NCBI RefSeq assembly: GCF_002487355.1
Contig: NZ_NTMG01000085.1
Span: forward strand, 124,001-188,000
DNA: 64,000 bases
Reading direction: 5' to 3'
DNA from: Candidatus Methanoperedens sp. BLZ2
GTDB lineage: Archaea; Halobacteriota; Methanosarcinia; Methanosarcinales; Methanoperedenaceae
Shown: positions 6,365 to 14,536 of the stretch, piece after piece
Layout: every line of letters starts with the position of its first letter
Numbering within the stretch: position 1 is the first letter of the stretch
Notes under the pieces: model-generated
What the model saw: only the letters and a program-made list of their open reading frames with translations
What the model was told of the DNA's origin: nothing
Database searches by the model: none
Translations under genes and position numbers: made by a program

Positions 6365-8392
6365 TCATTTCGGCCACCCCATCTTCAAAATGAAGTCATC
6401 AATAGCCGGTTCATTCTCAAGTGCCAAAGAAACTGATAGTGCTTCTCTCATTCTTTCCCGGATCTGTACCAACTCCTCTTTATTTGCAGGTGTGGGAAAC
6501 TTACCATATCGCTCATTAAGAAATTCAAACACCTTTTCAGGATTCTGGTTTTCAGGTCTAGCCAGATATTTTGCCAGGAAGCGGATAACCCTCTTATTTC
6601 CATCATCATGTTTCTGAACAGTCGTGAATCGCCCAGGTTGTGGTGTGATAATTCCTGATGCTCTCCAGTCCTGAAAGCAGCGATTGACATCATACCCGGA
6701 TTGTTCAAGGTACTTTTTCAAGGTCTCCGGAATAAAATCAACATATCGCCGCTCGCTGTACTCTTTCCCATTTTCCAAACCCTCATATACTACAAGCCAG
6801 CCGAGGATCTCGTAATGATAAGCCCCATCATCGTCAGTGAATATTATATTATCACGTTGGGCGTGTCTCTCTGTCAGGAAAAACTTTCTCTTATTCTCCA
6901 CAAGTGACGCCACGGATTCAAGGGCCCTATCGCTATATTTTTGAATCACATTATTTTCAGAGATCTGTTCTCTCACAGCCCGGGTGAATTCTACAGCATC
7001 GACCTCCTTAATCCCGATATCCTTGAAAATTTGCTCCAATAATGTTCCGGCCAGGGCGATTGCTGCATAAGTGTCATCCAATCTCGTATCTATATTTGAT
7101 GTCGAACTGTTGAATGATGCTTTGATTTTAAGAAATTCGCCTTCTAAAGACCCGAAATTTTCAAAAACCTTCTGGATGAATAATGGGAAAATATGCCCAT
7201 AATTCACGTTTATACAGTGATTTGCTTTCTCCAGCTCCTTTGGAATTCTATCAAGGATCCCACCGTAATATTCCAGGGTCCTAACCTGAGCACCGGTGTA
7301 CATATTGTCTGAAGTAATGGGCGCTTCACCTGTCAAATGTACAACAGTATTCCAGGTACCGGGTTCTTGAAGCTTCCCGTCTTTAGTTCCTCGGTTCTTA
7401 GTTTTTCCATTGGCCCACATATATATGAGCTCCTGCAGCTGCTCTGGTTTCATGGAGCTCGTCTCATCAAGATAAATAGGCAGGTCAGTATAATTCTCGG
7501 CTACACGCTCGCTTCCAACTTTCGTTCCATCTGCTGATTGGCGAAGACCACTCGGAGAGCCAATCATGCTGCTCGCGACATTTGAGGAGGCTGTTTTTGC
7601 CGCTGTGCTTTCATAATATTGATCCAAAACATATGACTGTACATGCAAAAACCGCAACAATACGGCTGATAACGAGGTATAGCATTTGAATCGAACGATC
7701 TGGTGATCAAAGAGAGGTGAAACTCCATCGATCCAGGATGCAAGAGATCCGGAAATGTAGGATTTTTGGAGATTTCCTAAGTTTTTAACGACTTGGGGTC
7801 CTTGTACTGTGTAACCAACATCGCCAAGCACGAACATTTCATGATCATTTTTCCAGCCATTTTTGCTTACTATTTTTAGTTGTGGAAGGTACTCCGCAAG
7901 CCTATTAATGGAATATGAAAAATATGATGTTAGATCTTTAGCAAGTGGTTCCGGTACATTAACTCCCATTGCCATCAGTTCAAATATCCCGGATTTGGTC
8001 AGGACTGTCTTGTATGGTACTAGAATTTCCCGTTCTCTTCCTCCAGCATCTTTATAATTTAGTTGAACATGGCTTTCTCCCCGATCCATATCGAAACCGA
8101 GAGCCGTCACGAATATAGGAGTATAACACAATAGGACTTCACTCACCTCCCCATCGACATATTTCAGTTGAACAATACTAGAATTCACACGATATCTTTC
8201 AGCCAAAATATACCGAATTTCTTTAATATCAATTTTTTTGTTATCTCTAGGTGTGTTTTCAGCTTCGTTTTCCTCAACTATCTGCTTAGCTTCGAGATCA
8301 GCAAGCAGTTTTCTCCCTTCCTCCGACCTATCAACAATATTAGTCGGACTCTCCTGCGATATGGTATTCATGCCATCTATAGATGTTACCAT
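6365..8392 (-). CDS. DUF927-type replication ATPase/helicase-like protein
   Basis: Start set at the ATG two bases after the stop of the upstream 38-aa ORF (TGAAATG), giving 675 aa. The central region matches the DUF927 layout of plasmid and phage primase-associated ATPases: a Walker-A position reading ESTAAKT (~residues 261-267) where SSTGKT is expected, a Walker B LPIYLDE (~304-310), LIYMWANGKTKNRG and a HLTGEAP sensor-like segment. N-terminal ~200 residues are mixed alpha/beta; the C-terminal ~200 residues look helical/winged. The loss of the P-loop glycine is notable and may impair ATP binding. The gene lies next to the iteron array, so it is the likely replication protein of the element. 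Confidence 0.7.
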   Translation of the reverse strand: MVTSIDGMNTISQESPTNIVDRSEEGRKLLADLEAKQIVEENEAENTPRDNKKIDIKEIRYILAERYRVNSSIVQLKYVDGEVSEVLLCYTPIFVTALGFDMDRGESHVQLNYKDAGGREREILVPYKTVLTKSGIFELMAMGVNVPEPLAKDLTSYFSYSINRLAEYLPQLKIVSKNGWKNDHEMFVLGDVGYTVQGPQVVKNLGNLQKSYISGSLASWIDGVSPLFDHQIVRFKCYTSLSAVLLRFLHVQSYVLDQYYESTAAKTASSNVASSMIGSPSGLRQSADGTKVGSERVAENYTDLPIYLDETSSMKPEQLQELIYMWANGKTKNRGTKDGKLQEPGTWNTVVHLTGEAPITSDNMYTGAQVRTLEYYGGILDRIPKELEKANHCINVNYGHIFPLFIQKVFENFGSLEGEFLKIKASFNSSTSNIDTRLDDTYAAIALAGTLLEQIFKDIGIKEVDAVEFTRAVREQISENNVIQKYSDRALESVASLVENKRKFFLTERHAQRDNIIFTDDDGAYHYEILGWLVVYEGLENGKEYSERRYVDFIPETLKKYLEQSGYDVNRCFQDWRASGIITPQPGRFTTVQKHDDGNKRVIRFLAKYLARPENQNPEKVFEFLNERYGKFPTPANKEELVQIRERMREALSVSLALENEPAIDDFILKMGWPK

Positions 8393-8393
8393 T

Positions 8394-8510
8394 TCAGACC
8401 ACCATTCCGGGCAGGGCAAAGGCTTTTATATTTTTAGGCACATTATAGTCATTGCAGGAATTGTTTGAAATTGGAATATTCTTGACAATTCCTTCATATC
8501 TCTTCTCCAT
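8394..8510 (-). CDS. short ORF between RHH and replication genes (38 aa)
   Basis: Its ATG overlaps the stop of the RHH gene by one base and its stop is two bases before the likely start of the DUF927 protein. This spacing suggests a translated linker cistron. Sequence MEKRYEGIVKNIPISNNS... has no recognisable motif. Confidence 0.45.
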   Translation of the reverse strand: MEKRYEGIVKNIPISNNSCNDYNVPKNIKAFALPGMVV

Positions 8511-8644
8511 TACTTTGCCTCAGCATCTTCCAGTATTTTCTCGATGTATGCACTCCGGGGTATAAGCCCCCGCTTGCTCTCGATTCTCTTTAATACTCCA
8601 GTATCTAACGATATTGAAAACTTTGTGTGTGTTTTTTGCATCAT
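8510..8644 (-). CDS. RHH/Arc-type DNA-binding protein (44 aa)
   Basis: Too short for routine ORF calling but clear: KTHTKFSISLDTGVLKRIE (strand then helix) and RSAYIEKILEDAE (second helix), the full ribbon-helix-helix fold. ATG at 8644 or 8641. First gene of the minus-strand replication operon; its promoter contains a TATA-like TTTTTATATA and the repeated palindromes at 8716-8764. It is likely to autoregulate the operon, as small RHH repressors of plasmids do. Confidence 0.7.
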   Translation of the reverse strand: MMQKTHTKFSISLDTGVLKRIESKRGLIPRSAYIEKILEDAEAK

Positions 8645-8671
8645 AACAGTAATACTAATAGTACCGACTAA

Positions 8672-8764
8672 TATATAAAAAGAACCTTACTGACGTATTT
8701 TTTTCGATATAAAGAAATATTACACCTCTTTTACCTTAAAGAGGTAATTATTACGCTTGTAATA
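8672..8764 (-). promoter_or_regulatory. promoter of replication operon with repeated 28-base element and palindromes
   Basis: 8672-8699 matches 14966-14993 in 27 of 28 bases (TATATAAAAAGAACCTTACT...); read leftward it supplies a TTTTTATATA TATA box about 30 bases before the start codon. Beyond it, 8716-8764 carries AATATTAC, a perfect ACCTCTTT/AAAGAGGT inverted repeat and ATTACGCTTGTAAT. The same architecture precedes the AbrB gene at 14942. Confidence 0.65.
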
Positions 8765-8917
8765 AATAAATGATATAGCTTAGAACTATTCTTAGTTTCC
8801 AAAATAAGGATTTTCTAATAAATCGATTGGCGTGTAATTCATGATCAAAAGCGCGCAGGAATAATCATACACTACAGGCCTGGGATATTCAGAGGGCGGC
8901 GCGCTGTGATCAGCGAC

Positions 8918-9006
8918 CTACCGTCTAATTATTGTCGGGGCAGGCTTGCCCCTCCGTGCGTTTCGCTACGCTCAACAGCACACGGTAGTAGGATTGCCGC
9001 TTGTGG
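8918..9006 (+). ncRNA. structured repeat, copy 1 (candidate RNA element)
   Basis: CTACCGT (8918) pairs with ACGGTAG (8982-8988), enclosing a GGGGCA/TGCCCC hairpin (8937-8952) and a GTGCGTTTCGCTACGC-type stem. The right edge ACGGTAGTAGGATTGCCG is nearly repeated at 11151-11168. The two copies bracket the small-gene/ArdC operon. Structure is visible; being an RNA is inference, and a DNA-level site is equally possible. Confidence 0.4.
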
Positions 9007-9026
9007 CTCCGGTGTCATCGTCCATG

Positions 9027-9051
9027 GTCGCATATTAAATGAATTTGTCAA
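9027..9051 (+). promoter_or_regulatory. repeated promoter-like motif, copy 1
   Basis: TCGCATATTAAATGAATTTG here recurs with small changes at 9315-9342 (TCGCGGATATTAAATGAAAT). Both precede + strand small genes by roughly 40-80 bases and contain ATATTAAAT, a plausible TATA element. Confidence 0.45.
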
Positions 9052-9090
9052 TTCCGAATTAGTATAATATATAATTCAGGAGTTATTATA

Positions 9091-9261
9091 ATGGTAAGAA
9101 CGACAGACCTCAGACTAAAGAGGCGAAGATTGCAAATCATCGGATATGAACGAAGGATTAACGAGCGCAAAGAAGAATTCGTTATGGAAGTCGTGAACAC
9201 GATCCAGCTGTCAATCTGGAAAGAACAGATCCGGAACAACCTGGCACCGATCGGGTGTTAA
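9091..9261 (+). CDS. small basic protein (56 aa)
   Basis: Preceded by AGGAG seven bases before ATG. The product is basic (MVRTTDLRLKRRRLQIIGYE...) and helical, ending APIGC. It is followed by a poly-T stretch (9273-9295), a likely terminator. No family recognised; a nucleic-acid-binding role is possible from charge. Confidence 0.55.
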   Translation: MVRTTDLRLKRRRLQIIGYERRINERKEEFVMEVVNTIQLSIWKEQIRNNLAPIGC

Positions 9262-9314
9262 GGTTAAGTTGCTATTTTTTTTGTTTTTGGTCTTTTAATC
9301 CGGAAACCTGCCGT

Positions 9315-9344
9315 GTTCGCGGATATTAAATGAAATTGTTAAAA
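9315..9344 (+). promoter_or_regulatory. repeated promoter-like motif, copy 2
   Basis: Second copy of the ATATTAAATGAA element, followed by a TGCCGG/CCGGCA hairpin in the leader before the ATG at 9425. Probably drives the 9425-11005 operon. Confidence 0.45.
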
Positions 9345-9424
9345 GTGAAATCGCAAGGCAACTGCCGGCTACAACCGGCAATAGCCACGGAAGCGATTAC
9401 CGCCTGAACAAGAGGCAGTTAGAT

Positions 9425-9622
9425 ATGAATACTGAACTAAAACCACTTAAAACATTCGCTCAATCCGAGCGAGAATCGTTAATGAAACAATTCCACGATG
9501 TTGCGGCACACCCACCGCAGACAGATCCTTTCAGTCATGCAGGAGCTCAGGCTTGGCAGGAATGGACAGAGAGCTGCAGAGCCTACGAAAATCTATTATT
9601 CAGCATGGGTGTGCCACTATGA
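9425..9622 (+). CDS. small element protein (65 aa)
   Basis: MNTELKPLKTFAQSERESL... helical, with WQEWTESCRAYENLLF near the end. Upstream AGGCAG is a weak RBS. Stop overlaps the next gene's ATG (ATGA), marking the start of a five-gene coupled operon leading to the ArdC-type protein. No family recognised. Confidence 0.55.
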   Translation: MNTELKPLKTFAQSERESLMKQFHDVAAHPPQTDPFSHAGAQAWQEWTESCRAYENLLFSMGVPL

Positions 9623-9873
9623 TCGCCAAATCTGAGGTTTTCATTGGTATCAAAGATCCTGCTACACTGGGAAGGTTGGCCCGGGCATCCGAGATCCGGG
9701 TTCTTAATCGCTTTTCCTTTTTTGAGGCGATAAATACCAGAAACGGTCATCGGTATCGAGTTGATATCAATGGTCAAGACATTTCATGTAATTGTCCGGA
9801 TGCAAAAAACCATCAATGCAAACACGAAATAGCAGTTCTTAGAGACTTGAATCTCTTTAAGGAGGTGACTTAA
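9619..9873 (+). CDS. SWIM zinc-finger protein (84 aa)
   Basis: Start set at the ATG overlapping the previous stop; the longer in-frame reading from 9553 would run inside the previous gene. The C-terminal part has CNCPDAKNHQCKHEIAVL, the CxCx(n)CxH signature of SWIM zinc fingers, preceded by strands with RYRVDINGQDISC. SWIM domains bind DNA or protein and are common in mobile elements and transposase-associated proteins. Function here is unknown; next gene follows with a strong SD. Confidence 0.75.
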   Translation: MIAKSEVFIGIKDPATLGRLARASEIRVLNRFSFFEAINTRNGHRYRVDINGQDISCNCPDAKNHQCKHEIAVLRDLNLFKEVT

Positions 9874-10731
9874 ATGTCATCTTCTTTTTCCGTCTATGAT
9901 ATCATCACGGACCAGATCATCAAGAAACTCGAATCTGGATGCATACCATGGAGAAAAGCCTATGCAGGAGGATTCCCGCAAAATGGGATATCCAAGAAAG
10001 ACTACCGAGGTATAAACTCGATCATGCTTCTGTGTGAATCACGATCTAATCCATACTGGCTAACTTTCAAGCAGATTAACGAGATGGGCGGGCATGTTAA
10101 GAAAGGAGAACATGCAAGCAAAGTGATCTTCGTCAAACCTGTCAAGAACATCTCTGAAAACGAAGCGGGAGAACTCGAAGAATCCAGAGGCGCGATAATG
10201 AGATATTACAATGTCTTTAACTTCGATCAGACTGAAGGACTACCTGCAGAGAAGTTCTCAGTCGAGTTGAAACATCATGAGCCGATCCCGGAAGCGGAAG
10301 CAATCATCAAAGGATATCAGGGCGCGCCAATAGTCCAACATAAGGAGCAGCGAGCTTATTATTCACCCGGGCAGGATTATATCAATATGCCGATCCTTGG
10401 AAGCTATGATGAACCCGAATTTTATTATAAAACGTTATTCCATGAGCTAACTCACTCCACAGGCCATACGTCCAGGTTAGATCGCGGCCTGACAGGTCAT
10501 TCAGCATCCGGTGAAGAAGAATATTCCAAAGAAGAACTTGTCGCAGAAATAGGAGCCTCGTTTTTATCCGGGCATTGTGGCATTTTCAATGATCCGCAAT
10601 TGGAGCAATCAGCAGCTTACATCAATTCCTGGATTAAAGCATTGAAAAATGATAAACAGATGCTCATTCAGGCTGCAGCTAAAGCTCAGAAAGCAGCTGA
10701 TTTCATCCTTGGAAGGCAGGTGATTTCATGA
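9874..10731 (+). CDS. ArdC-type antirestriction protein (ssDNA-binding domain plus zincin metallopeptidase)
   Basis: A strong AAGGAGGTGA precedes the ATG. N-terminal ~130 residues match the ArdC-like ssDNA-binding domain (DUF1738): IIKKLESGCIPWRKAY, GINSIMLL, WLTFKQINEMGGHVKKGEHA. The C-terminal half is the MPTase-PolyVal zincin domain with FHELTHSTGHTSRLDR (His-Glu-x-x-His) and EELVAEIGASFL supplying the third acidic ligand. ArdC proteins protect incoming plasmids against host restriction and coat ssDNA during conjugation. Full length (285 aa; family ~290-310). Its presence supports a conjugative or transferable element. Confidence 0.9.
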   Translation: MSSSFSVYDIITDQIIKKLESGCIPWRKAYAGGFPQNGISKKDYRGINSIMLLCESRSNPYWLTFKQINEMGGHVKKGEHASKVIFVKPVKNISENEAGELEESRGAIMRYYNVFNFDQTEGLPAEKFSVELKHHEPIPEAEAIIKGYQGAPIVQHKEQRAYYSPGQDYINMPILGSYDEPEFYYKTLFHELTHSTGHTSRLDRGLTGHSASGEEEYSKEELVAEIGASFLSGHCGIFNDPQLEQSAAYINSWIKALKNDKQMLIQAAAKAQKAADFILGRQVIS

Positions 10732-10859
10732 TTCAATGTGAAGACTGCAAGGTCTTCTTCTTTTTGAAGGAATCCCTTGATGAACATCCATGTATCGGAT
10801 ATGTGGCCTTGGATGATCCGATTCGAAAATCACTCGAATGGCGTGAGGCACATCAATGA
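10728..10859 (+). CDS. small C2-H/C zinc-finger protein (43 aa)
   Basis: MIQCEDCKVFF...DEHPCIGY has a CxxC-x11-HxC zinc-finger pattern. ATG overlaps the ArdC stop (ATGA) and its own TGA overlaps the next ATG. Archaeal viruses and plasmids often encode such one-finger regulators; target unknown. Confidence 0.6.
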   Translation: MIQCEDCKVFFFLKESLDEHPCIGYVALDDPIRKSLEWREAHQ

Positions 10860-11005
10860 ACAGAGATCTTTCTTTTTCCCAGAACCTCAAAGCGGGAGTG
10901 AGCAAGCAGGAGCTCATGACGTATTATGCTTTGACTGAATATGAATACGAGCGAGTGATCAGATGTCTTGCAGATATCAGAGCGAGAGCTATGAGAACTT
11001 GTTAA
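10856..11005 (+). CDS. small helical protein (49 aa)
   Basis: Begins MNRDLSFSQNLKAGVSKQEL and looks like a short helix-turn-helix (SKQELMTYYALTEYEYERVIRCL). Starts inside the previous stop (CAATGA) and is the last gene of the + strand operon. No family recognised with confidence. Confidence 0.5.
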   Translation: MNRDLSFSQNLKAGVSKQELMTYYALTEYEYERVIRCLADIRARAMRTC

Positions 11006-11092
11006 TTTTTTTATTATTGCGTTTATGTTTGAATATTCAGGGCATGGGGAGAAGTTGAAGATACATGCCCGGTATCATGATGTGAGCCATCT

Positions 11093-11176
11093 TAACTACT
11101 GTCGGCAAGCTCGCCTCCGCGTGGGATTCGCTGTTGCGAACCCACGCAAAACGGTAGTGGGAAAGCCGTGAGTGTG
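11093..11176 (+). ncRNA. structured repeat, copy 2 (candidate RNA element)
   Basis: Related to 8918-9006: TGTCGGCAAGC, CGCTGTTGCGAAC and ACGGTAGTGGGAAAGCCG align with copy 1. The inner hairpin is strong: GCGTGGG (11119-11125) with CCCACGC (11141-11147) and a further TTCGC/GCGAA. ACTAC at the left pairs with GTAGT at the right. Sequence differs while stems are kept, which hints at a conserved fold. Confidence 0.4.
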
Positions 11177-11803
11177 CTGTATGCCTTTGAATGGAAAAGC
11201 AAACGACAACGCATGAAGATAGGGGTATTTGGCAGTTCTCCCGAATGCCAACATGCCAGCCTTTGAAAAGGCTTAGGCCAAACTTTCCGGGTATGCCTTC
11301 TGTTGAAGGCAGTTATTGTTTTGGTAATAGATACCAAGTCTTTTAATTTGTTAATGGCGCGATAGCGCGCAAGTTCTAATGTTATCGAATCAACTTATCC
11401 AGGAAGAAGAACAAACGAGAAGCGGATAATTTATAACTCTATAATATAGTAATAATTGTATCGATTATCCCAGGCATGCAGCTCTCATCTTGTTATCAAG
11501 TCTGGTATTAGGAAAGACACACGCCCACCGCTATCGAATTAATGGTAAATTCTTTAAATCTTCATCATCTTATATAAGTCTCTCCATCGCTTGAAAAAAT
11601 ATTAAAAAACCTTAATCGGTTTGGGTTAATATAATAGCATGATTATAAATATATTGATTCCAGCCCGACATTTTGAAGATCCATATTTACCAGGGAAAAT
11701 CTTTTTGAAAAAGAGATCTGATTTTTAAAAAATTTTGAATTTTGCTCGAAAAAATTAGGTTTTTTAGGCTGCGTATAACGATTTCATAGGGAATAGATCA
11801 TTA

Positions 11804-11862
11804 ACCGCCCTGAGATCGTGCCTCATATCGCATCCTGGAGGCTATCGCTGCTTATCGTTTTT
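11804..11862 (+). repeat. dispersed repeat, copy B
   Basis: Matches copy A at 3728-3786, including the shared CTCATATCGCATCCT core. It is followed by a tRNA 3' fragment, as copy A is followed by a tRNA-like 5' fragment. Confidence 0.55.
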
Positions 11863-11880
11863 TGATATATGAAAAGGAAT

Positions 11881-11933
11881 AGATCTTCTCTGTGGTTCTA
11901 GCGGACCCCCGCGTTCAAATCGCGGCCGAAGCG
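11881..11933 (+). pseudogene. 3' fragment of a class II tRNA (Ser-like)
   Basis: A variable arm GGTTC-TAGC-GGACC, a T arm CCGCG-TTCAAAT-CGCGG and an acceptor 3' strand CCGAAGC with discriminator G can be read in order, preceded by CTCTG as the 3' anticodon stem. The long variable arm and G discriminator suit tRNA-Ser. No D arm or 5' acceptor lies upstream, so the gene is a fragment, probably a displaced attachment-site copy. Confidence 0.5.
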
Positions 11934-11990
11934 CCTTATATTAATAATTATTTACATACTATTATAATATAATCACATGAGCATTATGAT

Positions 11991-12212
11991 ATGAGGTTGT
12001 ATTTAAATAGATATTTATTATATTATATGGTCATGGGTATTTTAGAATCTATAGGTCAAGGAATAGTCGCAGTTATATTAGTGATTATCGGCTTTTTTTT
12101 GGTTTTTTTCGCATTGGTTTCACTCGCGAAAGGCAACGGTATCACAGGGATTATTAGTGGTATTGTCGGAGCAGGCATAATAGTTGGCGCAAGAAAATAT
12201 AGGGGAAATTAA
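11991..12212 (+). CDS. small membrane protein with two hydrophobic segments (73 aa)
   Basis: Hydrophobic stretches GQGIVAVILVIIGFFLVFFA and GIVGAGIIVGA are separated by a short polar loop; a KYRGN tail ends it. The true start may be one of the later ATGs at 12027 or 12033, giving 61 or 59 aa. No family recognised. Confidence 0.5.
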   Translation: MRLYLNRYLLYYMVMGILESIGQGIVAVILVIIGFFLVFFALVSLAKGNGITGIISGIVGAGIIVGARKYRGN

Positions 12213-12334
12213 CTTCATCTTAAAATTTTATTCTGTCATCTCTGCAAATCGATTTCTATAAAATATGTGGGTCCCATATCAAAAGGATCTGCATCATTGA
12301 ATATTGCAGTGGGTAAATCGTCACACTTTGTTTT

Positions 12335-13168
12335 ATGAGGTGTACATTTCATATAATAAAACAAATGGAAAATATAATAATGCCTTTAGGCAAAAGAATT
12401 GAAAATTTTTTTGTTTGTAAGGGACATAAAATAGACCATGCTACATATCAGTTCTTTCTAAACACGAAGAGGGCTCCTGTTCCAACCTCAGAAGATATAA
12501 AAGAAGCAGAAGATCTTGCAAAAAAATTAAAAGGAAACTCTAGCAGAGATACTTTAGATAATATAATAAAATATCAAAATGAGAATATAGCCTATTTTAA
12601 TGAAAGAGCCGTTTGCCTTGATGCATTTATATATTCAATTATATTTGGATTATTAGTAATTCTTAGTCTTGTGCCAGCAGTATCATCACAAACATTATTA
12701 ATAATTTATATTACATTTTTAATATTCTGTCAACTGGGCATAATAATGGTCACTGTTGATAGATTTAGGAAAAAAATGAAATGGAAAAAGGAAAAGTTTC
12801 ATTTGAAAGAATTAATACAATCTATAATAGAAGCTTCGAAATATGGGATATTTCAAAAAGATATGCCGGTAAAAAAAATATTGGACTGGAAACTTGCAAT
12901 ATGCCGAGATTATGCAAGACTCACAGCATCTTTGCTCCGTAATCTATTTCCTGATTCTGAACTTTATTTTATTTTTATGCATGACCATGTGGTAGCAGGA
13001 ATAAAAATCAACAATGAAATTAATGTCTTTGACCCTCATTATGATAACCCGACTCCGCCAACCGTTCTTAAGTTGGATGAATGGTTAAATAAAAAGGAGT
13101 TAAATGTCGATGCCTTTGCATCAAAAAAGGATTCAACACTTCGGTTTTATTATAAACATAATAAATAA
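12335..13168 (+). CDS. membrane-anchored transglutaminase-like cysteine protein
   Basis: Two adjacent membrane segments (~100-145: AFIYSIIFGLLVILSLVPA and LLIIYITFLIFCQLGIIMV) divide an N-terminal helical part from a C-terminal domain. The C-terminal domain shows the transglutaminase/papain-like triad order: Cys in LAICRDYARLTASLL, His in MHDHVVAGIKI, Asp in NVFDPHYD. Archaeal proteins of this fold are usually peptidases or protein-modifying enzymes. Start is uncertain; ATG at 12365 (MENIIMPLGK) is also possible. Codon use is AT-rich and it stands alone between repeats and a pseudogene, in keeping with accessory DNA. Confidence 0.7.
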   Translation: MRCTFHIIKQMENIIMPLGKRIENFFVCKGHKIDHATYQFFLNTKRAPVPTSEDIKEAEDLAKKLKGNSSRDTLDNIIKYQNENIAYFNERAVCLDAFIYSIIFGLLVILSLVPAVSSQTLLIIYITFLIFCQLGIIMVTVDRFRKKMKWKKEKFHLKELIQSIIEASKYGIFQKDMPVKKILDWKLAICRDYARLTASLLRNLFPDSELYFIFMHDHVVAGIKINNEINVFDPHYDNPTPPTVLKLDEWLNKKELNVDAFASKKDSTLRFYYKHNK

Positions 13169-13376
13169 TTCAAGAGAAACAATTGTACATTCGTGCAGCG
13201 TTTCCCGTTCATCTTTTTGCCTTCCTGCAAAGTCTATATCTTTCTTATTTATTATCATAGCCTGAGCTATTCAGATTCTTTTCTATTTTTGATGTTTTTC
13301 TATTTTTTCAATATTTCAAGTCTGAACCTGCCCCCTTTAATTTCAAGTGGATATTTTCACAACCTGCCAGAGATTA

Positions 13377-14470
13377 TTATTTTGAAAATTTTTGCGTCAC
13401 TGAAAGTGCAAGTACCACATGCGGTAACCCTCGCTTCCTCAGAATAGACCTTATTCTTCCAAAATCTTTCGGAATGGATGCCTGATCAATAAGAAAATCA
13501 ACAGCTTTGATTATGATTGCTTCAGTACTCTCCTGTTCTTCTTCCGATCTCCGGGCCTCTAGTGCACGCAACTTCGCGTCTAGGATTTTGATGAGTTCAT
13601 TATAAGTGATAATGTTTTTCATCCCTTCAAGTCCCTTGAAAATCCGAGCTACCGTATAGGGAGGAGTCAACATTTCCATAAGACGCCCCGCTAGTGGAAA
13701 CCGGCTGACTTAATTTTAATTTTCCAAGTGTCGTATATCGGAAATAGATTAGTTCTGATCTGAGCAATACTGCCTTATTTTCTTCAATCAAGATATTCGC
13801 GGGAATCCCCTGCGTCATATTTATGATGATGGACCGACTTTCTAAGGTTGCGAGAAACGCCCTGGTAGAAGCGATAGCTTTGAAGCCATACACATCAAAA
13901 GCAGTTGGAATCCTAGAGTCTCCCTCTGTAAGTTATATATTTCTGTAAACTTCAACCGCTGAACATTCCCTGCAGCCATTCGGCAATTTCCATATCGGCT
14001 TAACTAATTCAACAGGAAACGAAGGTTTAAATGCGCCTTTACGGCCACAATCGAGATTTTCACACTCAAATGGTTCAGTCAATTTTCCATTTTGTGGAAC
14101 ATATGTTTTTTCTCCACATCTTTTACACTCGAAAAAAACCAATTCTTTCCTCAATTAAGGAGGATTCATCAGAACTGGGCTGAACTATTTTCAATGAGCC
14201 ATTTATTGCGACTTCTGGAGGCCCCCTGAACTTTTCTCGCAGATAGGGGACATTCCTTTGTACAATTTTGATGTGACCCGCTCCTTTCTCCATCTCTAAA
14301 AGTTGATCACTGGCGCAAGTATAGTAGGTTCCATCCTTTGATTTTTCATATGTGAATGGCAGTTCATGATTTATTGTTTCGATCGTGAAGGAAGTTTTAA
14401 AATGTTCCTTCTCATCGTCATCAAATTCCATCCTATTCACCCCGAACACAAGTATTATATATTTCAACAA
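13377..14470 (-). pseudogene. decayed replicative helicase gene (MCM-like Zn/OB part plus ATPase C-terminal part)
   Basis: Four frames together resemble one broken gene. 14470-14123 encodes an N-terminal part ending in SSLIEERIGFF; a frame change in a T7 run passes into 14154-13933, which has the MCM-type zinc site FECKRCGEK...EPFECENLDCGRKGAF. An in-frame TAA separates it from LTEGDSRIPTAFDVYGFKAI..LESRSIIINM, typical of the sensor/arginine-finger side of plasmid primase-helicases. A second shift in a G4 run (TSG then RLMEMLTPPYTVARIF) leads into 13679-13377. The Walker A/B core is missing. The pieces overlap as expected from simple indels, so this is a pseudogene rather than four genes, though the 115-aa and 73-aa pieces could still be made. 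Confidence 0.6.
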
Positions 14471-14536
14471 CTATATTGAAATTCATATATTTTGACCGTT
14501 GCGGTTTTCTGGCGAATTCCGCACTTTCTTTTTTCA

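Larger units (their letters stand above)
11006..11990. other. long gene-free stretch inside the element
   Basis: Nearly 1 kb without a convincing gene. It contains structured repeat copy 2 (11093-11176), an AT-rich segment (11560-11760), dispersed repeat copy B (11804-11862) and a tRNA 3' fragment (11881-11933). The 81-codon minus-strand frame at 11092-11337 lies over the structured repeat and looks non-coding. Confidence 0.5.

Noticed and set aside
11092-11337. 81-codon minus-strand ORF
   Set aside because: Covers the structured repeat; its pattern follows hairpins rather than codons.
13193-13447. 84-codon + strand ORF
   Set aside because: Overlaps the helicase pseudogene antisense, hydrophobic by T-rich bias, no RBS.
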